A stretch of DNA of 64,000 nucleotides, taken from NCBI GenBank assembly GCA_007449985.2, contig VIIQ02000631.1:495501-559500 (forward strand). The letters are read 5' to 3'. A model generated the notes under the pieces. That model had not been told where the DNA came from, searched no databases, and worked only from the letters and a program-made list of their open reading frames with translations. Position 1 is the stretch's first letter. The number at the start of each line of letters is the position of its first letter. This document shows, piece by piece, positions 12,501 through 23,180 of the stretch. Origin of the DNA: Desmodesmus armatus (taxonomy: Eukaryota > Chlorophyta > Chlorophyceae > Sphaeropleales > Scenedesmaceae). The position numbers were made by a program, and so were the translations under genes.

Positions 12501-15025
12501 CCTGCTGACCAGGATGCTGCCAACGGCACTGGTGGTGCTGGATCGACTGCAGCTGTGGCTGGCCGCCACAGCAGCAGCCCTGACAGGCTGCGGCAGGTCA
12601 GGAGCATGCTGCTGGAGAAGCAGCGGCTGGCGGCTATGAACGAGGCACGGGCACAGGCTGAGGCGGCAGCCAAGGCAGCAGCTGAGTCCCTGGCAAGGAG
12701 GAAGGCATACAAGTACGCCAGAAAGCTGTCAGGGCCAATTTCAAAAGCGTTACTTCACCCCTCTTGGACATATCCATGTGCCACCACCAGCACAAAGCTG
12801 ATGCAGGTGGCCTGATGGCTTGGATAGGAACTTGCCAGCATCTGCTTTTATGGGGTGCTCGGCAATGTATGTGACAGTGTGTGTGATTCAACCCAGCAAC
12901 CGTGCTCACTGCGCATGTACTCACCCACACCTGCCAGGCCCTGGGTCAAGAAAGTGGGTCCATACGACCACACTCCCAAGAAGCCCGAGCCGGGTCAGAC
13001 GCTGCGCTACTTCAGCACACAGGAGGGCCTTGAGGCGTTGTCAACAGACCCCCTGCTGCAGTCCAGCACACCACTCACACGGGCGGACCTGCCGCCCCCA
13101 AAGCCAGTGCAGCCAGCATCTGCAGGTGAGGTGGGCATGCCAGCAATAGGGATCCTACCGCCAAGTTGGCGGGCACACGGTGGGGCTTCGTGTAGGAGTG
13201 GGCGTGCCGTTCACAGCCTTGCAGTGATGCTGGCGCATTACTAGTATATAGAGGTGCTGCTTGCGTGTGGTTTGCTGTGGTCTGTGATCAGGCAGGTGGT
13301 CCAGGGCTTTGATGTTTCATGCTTGTTTCACCTGCAGGCAAGCAGCAAGTGCCTGGCGTGTACCTGGCCAGCTCCACAGCCCTGTGCCAGCAGGACTCGC
13401 AGGCTGATGACGGCTACAGCTATGCAGCTGGCCTGGCAGCGCTGTCGGGTTGCCCACCAGAGCGCGGCAGCAGCAGCAGCCCGCACAGCAACCAAGGAGG
13501 CACCGGCAGGGCAGGGAGCTCTGGCAGCATTGCAGCTGGTGCAGGCAGTCCTGTGCAGCACGCACCCCTCATGCATGCCGGTCGGCCAACCCGACTAGGC
13601 AGCCCCGTGGCAATGCGGGCACAGCAGCAACAGCAGCAGCCGGCTGTGGGCACGAGTCCGGCAGGAGGAATGCAAGGGGAGGGAGACGGGGCTCAGCAGC
13701 TAGGGGCAGGCAGCAGCAGCATCAAGGATGTGTATGGACAGCCGAGGGTGGTGCCACCTGCCCTGCCTGCAACCTACTCCAAGGTGAGCCAGCTTGCTCG
13801 CTTAGCTCTGCCATGCCATCGTGATGCTGCCACACCCCCCTGCTCACACCCCCCTGCTGCATGCTTGTTGTGTAGCCATGTTCAGGCTTGTGTTGGGCTT
13901 CAGCATGCTCAGACAGCTCCTTTCATGTACACTAGGACTTTGAGTGGCAGTGACCCGCGGGTTCCCATTGCCCAGATTTTGTGTGGCGCATGACAAGTCT
14001 TCTGCTCAGCTGACTACTGGCTGTGTGTTTCCTCGCTGCAGGCTCATGCACCTGGCTCCCTCAACGAAGAGTACCTGTCCAGAGAGGGTGCAACCCTCAG
14101 GGCCACCAAAACAAGCAGCACCAGCCTTGTGCGGGCCAGCGGCAAAGCTGGTGAGCTTGCAGGTCCTTGAGTACAGCTCACGGGACGGGTACAGCCTTGT
14201 TCTACAAGCTGAGAATGTGCACACCTGGACCTGCCAGTTTGCAGTGCTGCTAGCAGCAGATGCACAGCTGTGAGGCAGATGTCAAGCTTGCCGCCTCCAC
14301 CTTTCTGTTGATGTACCTGCTTGCAGGCAAACAGATTGTGCTGCGTCCAGCCCACCTGCACTTTGGCAGCATTCCTGTCGGAGCAGTGGTGCACCGCACA
14401 GCCAAGCTCCTGAACGGCTCTGCAGACGTTGTGAGGTTCACGATTCTGCGCCCCCAGCTGCCTCTCAGGTGGGCAACACAGTCACGTAACTGGGTACAGT
14501 CCCACTAAATCAAGCCCGGCTTGCCTGCTGAGCTGCTTGGAGGCTTGCACGTGTCCAGGTGTATATTCCTAGCAGCAACACACAGCGTGCATAGGACAGA
14601 CTACTAGGTCCCAAAGATGTAGATGTACCAGACTGCAGGCATGTGGGCCGAATCTACTGGCTGTGTCATCCTTGCATAGCTGATAGCAGGCTGAATTCGT
14701 AGTGCTGCCGGTAGCCCAGACTCGGCATGTGCTGCTGTGCTGCTGCTGCTGCTGCTGCCGCTCATGGTGCAGGGTGCTCCACAAGCCAGCACCTCTGCCG
14801 CCAGGCATGGAGGCCAGCTTTACTGTTGAGCTTGTGGCAGAGCAGCCGGGCGACTTTGTGGGAGAGATCACTGTCAAGACGGAGCTGAATGTGTTCAACC
14901 TGAGTGTGTCTGCTAAGGTGTTGCGAGCCCCTGAGCAGCAAAGCGCGCCGCCGTCGGCAGGGGCTGCAGGTGCAGTCAACCTGGAGAGCTCTGAGGCGGG
15001 GGCGTCTCCATATGGGCAGCTGTGA
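3594..15025 (+). CDS. PF6: PF6/SPAG17-like flagellar central-pair protein
   Basis: About 21 exons encode roughly 2,350 aa, close to Chlamydomonas PF6 as I remember it (about 2,300 aa). PF6/SPAG17 scaffolds the C1a projection of the axonemal central pair. Exons that phase cleanly: 3594-3671, 3768-4015, 4103-4226, 4504-4864, 5043-5935, 6165-6344, 6582-6884, 7120-7474. Later ones lie near 7678-7788, 7981-8515, 8774-9615, 9848-9961, 10178-10665, 10951-11521, 11721-12138, 12336-12730, 12939-13124, 13339-13782, 14041-14151, 14326-14468 and 14775-15025. Family signatures are an N-terminal helix like SPAG17 (KLLQRQFLKDESLAWKFEL), the block YYRHLLDSVPPERQSVPLVL followed by HAMLEQV, repeated short beta units such as VVTTREDHLLIVNYPDGRHL, the segment IKDVYGQPRVVPPALP, and a C-terminal ASH/MSP-like unit (LRPAHLHFGSIPVGAVVHRT). 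Ala- and Gln-rich insertions separate the conserved blocks. Start chosen: MATKPKSAKPGSR, which splices in frame. Confidence 0.86.
4227..4503 (+). other. GC-AG intron in the PF6 gene
   Basis: The conserved exon ending in KLEMEAQ is followed by GCAAGC rather than GTAAGN. Splicing CAG|GCAAGC to the acceptor GCATGCAG before 4504 keeps phase 0 on both sides. The nearest GT, 8 bp downstream, would break the frame. This fits a minor-class GC-AG donor. Confidence 0.6.
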
Positions 15026-15889
15026 TGTTGATTGCCAGCAAAGCATCCGGGAGGTCGTCCGCGTGCTTCCTGCTGAACTGTCTGGGCAGCAAGGGCGTGA
15101 CACACGCTCTCAGATTGAGGGACGGCGCCTGTGGCTTGCCAATGTGTTGGGGACCAACACTGGCAGAGGCTGCCCAGTCCATTGAAACACGTGGCTGCCA
15201 GGTACTCTGCATTGCACAACTGCAGCGGCTTGATTTTTTCGTCAGTGTGTGTTGGAAAGAGTCATGCCACATGCCGGGATACTGCATGTAAGAGTCACAA
15301 GGTCCCCCTTCTTGTTCCTCAGTCCCAAGGACTCCTGACCACGTTACCCAAGCAATCGTCTAGACCAGATCTGGGTTGCCCATTGGCCCTGCAGGCGCAA
15401 CACAGTGGTCAGGTTGGTGTCTTTCCTCGACGTCAACTGCATAGTCACGGTGTGTGCAACTATTGACATGTGTCACTCACACGCATCCCTTGCAACATTG
15501 ACTTAAAATTTGGGTATATCATGGATCCAAGGAGCCCAGCAGATGCAGGGCCAGGAGCATCACCTGAGGTGAACAAAGGCAGGTGGCCACTGGAAACCAG
15601 GGGTACTAATATACTAGTTGGCAAAGAGTACCTCTGCTGGAATTGGAGATGGCAGCACTGTATGGAGCTGTCAATGCATTCAACTGTGACATGTCACAGC
15701 GTTCACTGGACTGACCACCTGCACCTGCGAACGTTTCGTGCGTGAAGAAGTTTCTTTGCCTCAGTTGAGATGGAATGGCTCACATCACGGTCGTGACACC
15801 GTGCCAAGCTGGCAGTTCTGACTGATCTAGATCTATCAGTTGTCCCTGCTGGACTGCCTACAGTCTTTTCTCACGTTCCCTCAAACAGG
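15026..15889. other. PF6 to dehydrogenase intergenic region
   Basis: This stretch holds the PF6 3' end, a decayed copy of dehydrogenase 3' flank (15180-15410) and the dehydrogenase promoter. A TGTAA at 15287-15291 may serve PF6 polyadenylation. The 120 bp before the dehydrogenase (about 15717-15836) recur upstream of the second copy at about 20216-20341. Confidence 0.6.
15180..15410 (+). pseudogene. Degenerate copy of the dehydrogenase 3' flank
   Basis: The stretch from CTGCCAGGTACTC to GCCCTGCAGGCGC is recognisably the same sequence as 18224-18420, the segment after the stop codon of dehydrogenase copy 1. Shared blocks include GTTGGAA...GAGT, ACTGCATGTAA, CAGTCCCAAGG and TGGCCCTGCAGGCGC. 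No dehydrogenase coding exon precedes it, because PF6 ends at 15025. It is therefore a relic of an earlier duplication or an unequal crossover end point, not a gene. Confidence 0.6.
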
Positions 15890-18177
15890 ATGCGGCGCGA
15901 CACGGTTGTATTAGTGACTGGATGTAGCAAAGGAGGCATTGGGTATGCTCTGTGTCAGCAGTTGGCCTCTAGAGGCTGCACAGTGTATGCCACAGCTCGC
16001 AAGCTAGGCCTGCTGGATGGGCTGCAGCAGTGTGGTTGCCATGTGCTGGAGTTGGATGTGACAGACACAGCGCTTGCAGAGAAGGTTGTGCAGCACGTCT
16101 TGTCGCACTCTGGGCGCATTGACATCCTGGTGAACAATGCTGGCAGTGCCATCAAGGGCTGGGCAGTGGACACACCCATGCAGGATGTTCGGCAGCTGAT
16201 GGAGGTGTGTGGGTAAGCTTCACTCATTCACAGCAATATATTGCCATTCAATATTTGGTATGCTGCTTTGCCATGCTTGTGGGTGTGCTGACCTGCATGG
16301 TGGCAGTGGCTTCTTTAGCTTCCGACCAGCCATAGACGTCACTTGAATGCTGGCAACTGCATGCTGATGCATACAATCTTGGCATCATAAGACGATTGTT
16401 GATCAATTGTGCTACAGGTGAACTTCTTTGCTCTGCTGGCCCTTACACAAAGTGTAGCACCCCACATGATCGAGCGGCGCAGTGGGTTGATAGGTGAGGG
16501 TGAGATTTGATTCCATGCGCCACAGCAACAGCGGTGCATGGACTGAACCTTGGCCTGGTGGCCCTGTTCCTCATGTCCTGGCATACAACCTTGACAGGGT
16601 GCTGTTTGACAGCAGATGTGATGTGCATGCAAACAGGCAGCTGTCAGCAGAGTGCGCATGGTGGGCCATGCGTGGTGGGCTTTGCAAGGACAGCAGGTGT
16701 GGCTCTCAAAGCATCAGCAGCATGCGCGCATGCTTGCAACACTGCACTGCTGTGCACCGCCCTGCTTTTGCAGTGAACATCAGCTCCAGCTGTTCCTATT
16801 TGGCCGCACCCCAGGCGTCTGCGTACTCTGCCAGCAAGTTTGCAGTGCGGGGTTACAGCGACTCCCTGAGGATTGAGCTGGCTCCCTTTGGCGTGCATGT
16901 CATGCATGTTGCACCAGGTGAGGAAGGTAGAAGGTGGCCTGTTCTCCTACTGGGCTTCATGATGTTGACCAGCAGACTTGAGGCAGTACAGTGCAAGCTG
17001 ACGGTGGACTGCGACAGGGGCTCATCCTTGGCGCTGACAAGCGTCTTGAATTGCAATGGAACAACTGCCTGCTGGGCCAGGTGTGGTTGGTTCCTGATTC
17101 TGCTGCATGCGAAGTCAGGCAGCAGCCCTGCCTCATAGAAGCTGTGCCTGTTTTGGGTGCAGCATGGTGCATGCGGCAAGGTGCCTGTGGGTCCTGAGTG
17201 TGACAGCAGGGCCTAAACACTGAGTGGCTTCCTCCGTTTAACATGTTCCCCTTCTATCATGGTTTTTGGTCTGTTTTGTGTGCCATGTGCATACCTTTGC
17301 AGGCTTCATCAAGACAAACCTGATGAGGAGCAATGCCACTGTAGGGCTGCGGGAGGACAGCCCTTACAACCAGTTCAAACATGTAAGTTTGCGGCTGTGT
17401 TGGGCAGGCGCCCGCAGAGCAGTGCCATTTCGGCTGCCAAAGATCATGCATGGGTGGCACTGCCAGTTGTTGATGGGAGTTTGCGTTGACGGGGTGGGCG
17501 CTTCGCAACAGCAACACGTTTGCTCTGCCGCACTGCAGGTGCACAAAACACAAACCCACAGGCTTGTGAAGTTACATTTGCTACAAGGTGCTTTGCAACA
17601 GGCACAGCGCAAGTCCTGTCGGCCATCCAACTAGCTGGCAGGGTTGATAGAGCCTGCAGCTGACCATCAGCTGCAGGAGGGAGTGACTGGCACAAGTCTA
17701 ACAGTATAATGTGTGACAATCCTCCAAAGCAATGCAATGTGTTGCCCAGTGGGCGGCGCCATCAGTATTACTCAATAGAGGTACTGGCTGTAGAGGGCGG
17801 TTGGAAGGGGAGATGGAACTGTTGCTGCATCATGCTGCCCGGCACAGGCTGTGCTGTCATCCCCTCACTTCTGGGTACTTTCACCTCTTGGAGGTACTCT
17901 CAGACGATTGTGCTGCGGTGTTGTTGTGCTGGTGCAGGCGATGGAGCAGCTGCAGCACAGTGAGTTGAGCTCAGGCATCTCAGGTTGGGGGGCCACGGAC
18001 CCACAGATTTTCACAGCACGCCTGGCCAAGGCCATGCTCTCATCAAAGCCCCCAAGTCAGTACCGAGATGGTTGGATGTGGAGGGTGTTCTACCTGTTGG
18101 GGTGCTACTCGCCGCTGTGGTTCACAGATGCACTGCACAGGGTGCGGTTGCGGCTGTTTTCTTTCCTGCAGCAATGA
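15890..18177 (+). CDS. Short-chain dehydrogenase/reductase, copy 1
   Basis: Five exons (15890-16204, 16418-16493, 16774-16917, 17303-17382, 17938-18177) join in frame to 284 aa. This is a classical SDR. The N-terminal Rossmann motif is VTGCSKGGIGYAL (TGxxxGxG). NNAG lies near residue 88, the catalytic Ser is in VNISS, and the Tyr/Lys pair is in AYSASK. The tail (SQYRDGWMWRVFYLLG and following) is hydrophobic, which suggests membrane association. Overall shape and length fit the AYR1-like NADPH-dependent 1-acyl-dihydroxyacetone-phosphate reductase group of lipid SDRs. Substrate assignment is inference from this resemblance; a retinol- or steroid-type SDR is possible. Exon phases are identical to the second copy at 20408. 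Confidence 0.9.
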
Positions 18178-18600
18178 TGTGGGCCAAGAGTGGCAGAGGC
18201 TGGCCGGCCTTTTACACGCTGCCTCACTGCCAGGTACTCCGCCTTGCACACCAGCAGCTGCTGGAATTATTGTAGTGGGTGTTTGTTGGAACGAGTTATG
18301 CACATGGCAGAACACTGCATGTAACAGCCACTCGCGCCCCCCTCCTTTAATTACAGTCCCAAGGGCTTCTGATGACCTTGAGAATTCGTCTGAGTTGCCC
18401 AGTGGCCCTGCAGGCGCTGAAACAAGGCGCAGCCGCGAATGCACGACAGACAGGCTGTGAGGCCTATGGGTTGTAACAGGCGTAGTGGAAATGTCTGTTT
18501 GATATCCATCTTGCTTGTCGTCAACAGCATGCTGGAGGCGTTTGGCGCCACATCAAAGTTTGTTCACAAGCATCGGAGTGTGGAGGTATGACGCGTGATA
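18178..18600 (+). other. 3' flank of dehydrogenase copy 1, with an exon-like segment
   Basis: Candidate TGTAA poly(A) signals lie at 18320-18324 and 18472-18476. A stretch near 18529-18594, bounded by an AG and a GTATGA donor-like site, reads SMLEAFGATSKFVHKHRSVE. It looks coding but I can connect it to nothing. The first half matches the relic at 15180-15410. No equivalent follows copy 2. Confidence 0.45.
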
Positions 18601-20407
18601 TTAGCGCCCTGACATACTAGCGCCAACCACAGGGCTGCTGCATGCTGTGTGCCAAACAATCATGCAATATGGCTGGGTGCTGCGCCTGCGGGCTAGCTGG
18701 CATGTTGCATGTCATGCTGCTCTGCTGCGGACATAGCATACCCCCAACCATCATCACAGCCACTCTGTGCTGTGTGATGGTTGCTGGCAACATGCCAGCG
18801 GCAACTCAATGGGATCACCTACAAAAGTGATCACAGCTAACATGCATGCCGGTGCTGCATCAAACCCAACTACAGAGCATGGGAGGGTCACACACAACGT
18901 GACCAAACCGAACATGCATGCAGGTGTTGCATCACACCCAACAACAGATCATGGGAGGTTCACACACAACGTGACCACAACGAACATGCATGCAGGTGTT
19001 GCAGCAAACCCAACAACAGATCATGGGGCGGTCACCTACAAAGTGACCACAACAGACATGCATGCAGGTACGCCCCCAAGACCCCCAACCCTGGGTGCAC
19101 GATCTGCACGTGCTTCCCTACTCAGCCTTGCAGCAAACTCTATCCACGCACCAACGCTGCATTCACCATGCCGAGAATAGGGACTGCACGGCACTGCTGT
19201 GCTGCAACCGCTATGCTGATGGCTTCGCGAGCAGCTAAAGCTGCCCCAAGCCGCTGCGCACCAACCTTTGCAAAAGCACCTAAGCCTGAGAAGCTCTACC
19301 CTTCACCTTTTGTCGCCTGCTTGGTGGAACTTGGCCACCCTGGACTGCTGGATTGCGTTCTAGCAATTACGTCAGCGGTGAAAGTATGTTTGTTACCTCA
19401 TGTGAAAGATTCTCGGCATGCAGGACCCTGCCTGCATGCGCCCTTAAGCACAGCCAGCGCGACCCGACCCGACACAGTCACGCTGTCAAATGACAACACA
19501 TCGAAATATCTGCGAAACTTTCCAGCCCATTTTGCAGATTTGAGCACACATCGTGCATCCTTGCTCTTCACAACATGGCTTCCGGGCCACGGACTCTCCG
19601 TTGCACACAAACATGCAGCAGCAAATCAACCCCCTAGTACTGCTTAGGCAGTACGGAGCTGAATGTGCACAAGCCCCGAACGGTTGTGTCAGGTACACAC
19701 CCGGTGTGTACCCAGTGACCCGGTGTGTGCACCGGTGACCGCTGTGTGGCGCGCCGCTCCTCCTCCGCTAGATAGTAGTTCTCACCCCCATGCCCCTTGC
19801 AAACCCTGAATTATGCACTGCACGTCTCCAAGAAGACCGGATGCATATGGCCAGACTTGCTGCAGCACACTCAGTGATGATTATATGATCATGACCACTG
19901 ACATACACGCAATTAGCTGCTGCGGTGTCTATAACAGTACTTTTAGTCAAGGTTAAAGCAGCCTCGTGGGCGTGCAAAATTCTAAATATTTTTGTGCGGG
20001 CGCGCAGAAGGGCATAATGATGCGTCAGGCGTAAGAGTCGATTCTGACGACGTCGTGCGCGGTCAGGGCTGCCAGGGTTGGATGATATACATATGATATA
20101 CAATGCAGGTGTACGGTCACATATGTAGGTGGACACGCTGTATCGTGCTGTCGATGCTTTGATTCCAACTGCAACCGTGACATCGGAACTTGAGGTGACG
20201 GTTACAATCGTGGGTTTAACCACCTGCGCGAACGGTTGAAGCGTCAAAGATGTTTCTTTGCTTCCGTTTGTGGCACATGGCTCACTTTGAAGTCGTGACT
20301 CCAACGTTGTGGCACCGAGCTGGCAGTCTGGCTGATCTAGGTCAGGCCTCCTATAGGAGCTAGCTAGCTAGGAGTTGTTGGTCCTGGACATTCACAATCA
20401 CCACATC
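18601..20407. other. Spacer between the two dehydrogenases
   Basis: Apart from the 72-bp minisatellite at 18840-19070 I see no supported gene. Plus-strand frames at 18767-19180 (137 aa, containing the minisatellite) and 19168-19647 (159 aa) are open but match no family I know. The region 19780-20200 is richer in A/T. The last 190 bp repeat the promoter of copy 1. Confidence 0.5.
18840..19070 (+). repeat. 72-bp minisatellite, 3.2 units, reading-frame compatible
   Basis: Units start at 18840, 18912 and 18984, with a partial unit at 19056, each opening with ACATGCATGC. The period is exactly 72 bp. In the 18767-19180 frame each unit reads as a 24-residue repeat, NMHAG.A.NPTT.HG..T..VT. Differences between units are mostly single substitutions with no indels. 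A shorter related piece, with GGATCACCTACAAAAGTGAT, lies just upstream near 18810. Confidence 0.9.
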
Positions 20408-22416
20408 ATGCGGCGGGACGCAGTTGCATTAGTGACAGGATGTAGCAAAGGAGGCATTGGGTATGCTCTGTGTCAGCAGTTGGCGTCCAGAGGCTGCACA
20501 GTGTATGCCACAACACGCAAGCTAGGTCTGCTGGATGGACTGCAGCAGTGTGGTTGTCATGTGCTGGAGCTGGATGTGACAGACACAGTGCTTGCAGAGA
20601 AGGTTGTGCAGCACGTTTTGACGCACTCTGGGCGCATCGACATTCTTGTAAACAATGCTGGCAGTATGTTCAAGAACTGGGCAGTGGATACTCCAATGCA
20701 GGATGTGCGGCAGCTAATGGAGGTGTGTGGGTGACCTTTAGTGAATCATAGCAGTACACTGCCATTATTATGCTGCCCTTTATGCTGCTATGCTGGTGGG
20801 TGTGCTGACTCGCATGGTGGCAGTGTTTCATTGACTTGATGAACAGACACTGACAAGCTATGTCATGTGGACGGCCGAGCACCTGAATACAAATACCATC
20901 ACTGGCCAGTGTGCGATGTTGTGGTGGTGCTACAGGTGAACTTCTTTGCGGTGCTGGGCCTCACACAGGCTGTAGCACCCTACATGATCAAGCGGCGCAC
21001 TGGGTTGATAGGTGAGGGATGAGGAGTGGCTCTACGCACCACATCAACTTGTTGAACAGCGATGCATGGACTTCAAATCCAAGGCTGGGTCAACGTTGGC
21101 CTGGTGGCCTTGTCACCTCATGCCCTGGCCTGAAGTCGTGACAGTCGGCTGTTTGACAGCAGGTGGGATACAAATGCAAACAGACACCATGTGTGTGCAG
21201 CTGTCGGCAAAGTGCGCATGGTGGGTCATGCACTGCAGATTCTGCAGGGACAGCAGGTGTGGCTGTAGAGATGCCATACCAACCAATGAGGTACTTTGCG
21301 CAGATAGATAAGATCTTATAGCCTCAGCAGCATGTGCGCATGCATGCAACGCTGGACACTGCCCATTGCTTTTGCTGTTCATTGCCCTGTTTTTGCAGTG
21401 AACATCAGCTCCATGTCTTCCTACTTGGCCATACCCCAGGCATCAGCATACTCTGCCAGCAAGTTTGCTGTGCGGGGCTACAGCGACTCCTTGAGGGTTG
21501 AGCTGGCGCCCTTTGGCGTGCACGTCATGCACGTTGCGCCAGGTGGGAGTGGCACCCCCCTGTGCCAGTAGGCTACAGCATGTTGACCAGCTGGCTTTGA
21601 GGCCGTACATGAGGCATCACACCAAGAATCACTTTGAAATTTCACCGGACTCATTATCGGTGCTAATAAGCTGCTCCTTGCTCAGGGAGCAATTGCCTGA
21701 TTGGGCGGGTGTTGCCAGATTATGAATCTGCTGCATGGGGGGTCAGGCAGCAGCCCTGCCGTGTAGAAGCTGCACCTGGGTTGGGCGCAGCATGGTGTAT
21801 GTGGGATGAACCGTCTGTGTGACAGTGGGGCCAAAACAATGAGTGGCTTTCCCCTTGCACGTTCCTCGTGCATTGTCATGATCGATCTGTTTTGCATGTG
21901 ATGTGCCTACATGTGCAGGCTTCATCAAGACCAACTTGTTGAGGAGCAATGCCAATGTAGGGCTGCGGGAGGACAGCGCTTACAACCAGTTCAAGCATGT
22001 AGGTTTGTGGCTGAGTCGGACAGAGCCGCAGAGCAGTGCCGCCTCTGCTGCTGCCGCCAGAGAACATGCATTCGTGGCACAGATGGATGCCTTGAGTAGC
22101 CCAGTGGGCGGCGCCATCAATGTTGCTCAGTTGAAGTGCTGATTGTGTCGTGCTGTGGGTTGTTGTGCTTGCGCAGGCAATGGAACAGCTGCAGCACAGT
22201 GAGTTGAGCTCAGGCATCTCAGGTTGGGGGGCCACGGACCCACAAATCTTCACAGCACGCCTGGCCAAGGCCATGCTGTCAGCAAACCCCACAAGTCAGT
22301 ACCGAGATGGCTGGATGTGGAGATTGGCTTACCTGTTGGGGTGCTGCTCGCCGCTGTGGTTCACGGATGGACTGCACAGGGTGCGGTTGCGGCTGTTTTC
22401 TTTCCTGCAGCAGTGA
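20408..22416 (+). CDS. Short-chain dehydrogenase/reductase, copy 2
   Basis: Five exons (20408-20722, 20936-21011, 21399-21542, 21919-21998, 22177-22416) have exactly the same lengths as in copy 1 (315, 76, 144, 80 and 240 nt) and again give 284 aa. All catalytic elements are kept: VTGCSKGGIGYAL, NNAG, VNISS and AYSASK. In exon 1 I count about 8 amino-acid changes in 105 residues relative to copy 1, clustered after NNAG (SMFKNW against SAIKGW). Introns are still partly alignable, for example 16639-16707 with 21197-21265. The function is as for copy 1. An upstream in-frame ATG at 20375 would add 11 residues. I prefer 20408 because copy 1 starts at the same MRRD. Confidence 0.9.
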
Positions 22417-23180
22417 TGTGCTAGTATGGCTGGGCAGAGTGTGAGGGCGCCTTGATGTTGATGGGATTCTGGTGACCCTGTCCTCAACCTTTCTTCGTCT
22501 GGGCCAGTGGCACATTGGGTCATCGAACTGCTGGTCCCTGTTACCCCAGTGCTACGAGTGGGCCAGTACCATGCGGATGCTTCAATTTCACCAAAGGCTG
22601 ACCACACTTGAGAACTAGCATCGCTGTGCCCAGAGAGTCGATACTACAAGTTGTGGGTTGTGCCACCCTGTCAATTGGTGCCATCCTGTCAGTTGTCTGT
22701 TGGCTTGTGTAGGCTCACTCCCCTGACCTTGGGGAGGCAATCTCTTTGATGTGAAAGTTGTTGCAGAGCGGGTGTGTCTGAAAGTTGTCGCTGAGCGGAT
22801 TGTACTAGCAAAGAGGTTTCCCTTTCGGGGTCTGACCGGGGCCCCAGGGTGGACCGGGGCTTATTGCCTAAGTAATGAAGGTAAAAACCCTTGTTGACGT
22901 CACAGTGGGATTCGTGTCCAGGAAGGTTGCCCAACTTGCGAAACTGACTTCGAACTGAGCAGCAGCTGGCTCCCCGCGAGCTACGCAACAGCAGTAATGT
23001 GTCATCTGGAGGATATCCCTACGATAGGCAATGGTGTTGAAGTCAGGGTATCGTCCATTGCTGGTGAGGCGCTGATGTCTTAAGCTAAGCAGCAGCAGCA
23101 GCAGCAGCAGAAACAACAGCAAGCACACACAATGGCTGCAGACCAGTTCACAGTCACCGTGGCTGCGAAAGTGTGCTTAT
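22417..23180. other. Intergenic region and SET-gene leader
   Basis: No gene is supported. An (AGC)7-type run at 23089-23110 lies in what should be the 5' leader of the SET gene. An upstream ATG at 23132 opens a different frame (MAADQFTVTVAAK) that does not lead into the SET domain without another intron. Confidence 0.4.

Noticed and set aside
19168..19647. 159-aa open frame between the dehydrogenases
   Set aside because: No motif, no splice context and no recognisable homologue. It is mentioned in the spacer entry but not called as a gene.
22820..22870. GC-rich GGGGTCTGACCGGGGCCCC block as an attachment or promoter site
   Set aside because: Only short imperfect symmetry, with no flanking repeat or adjacent integrase gene.
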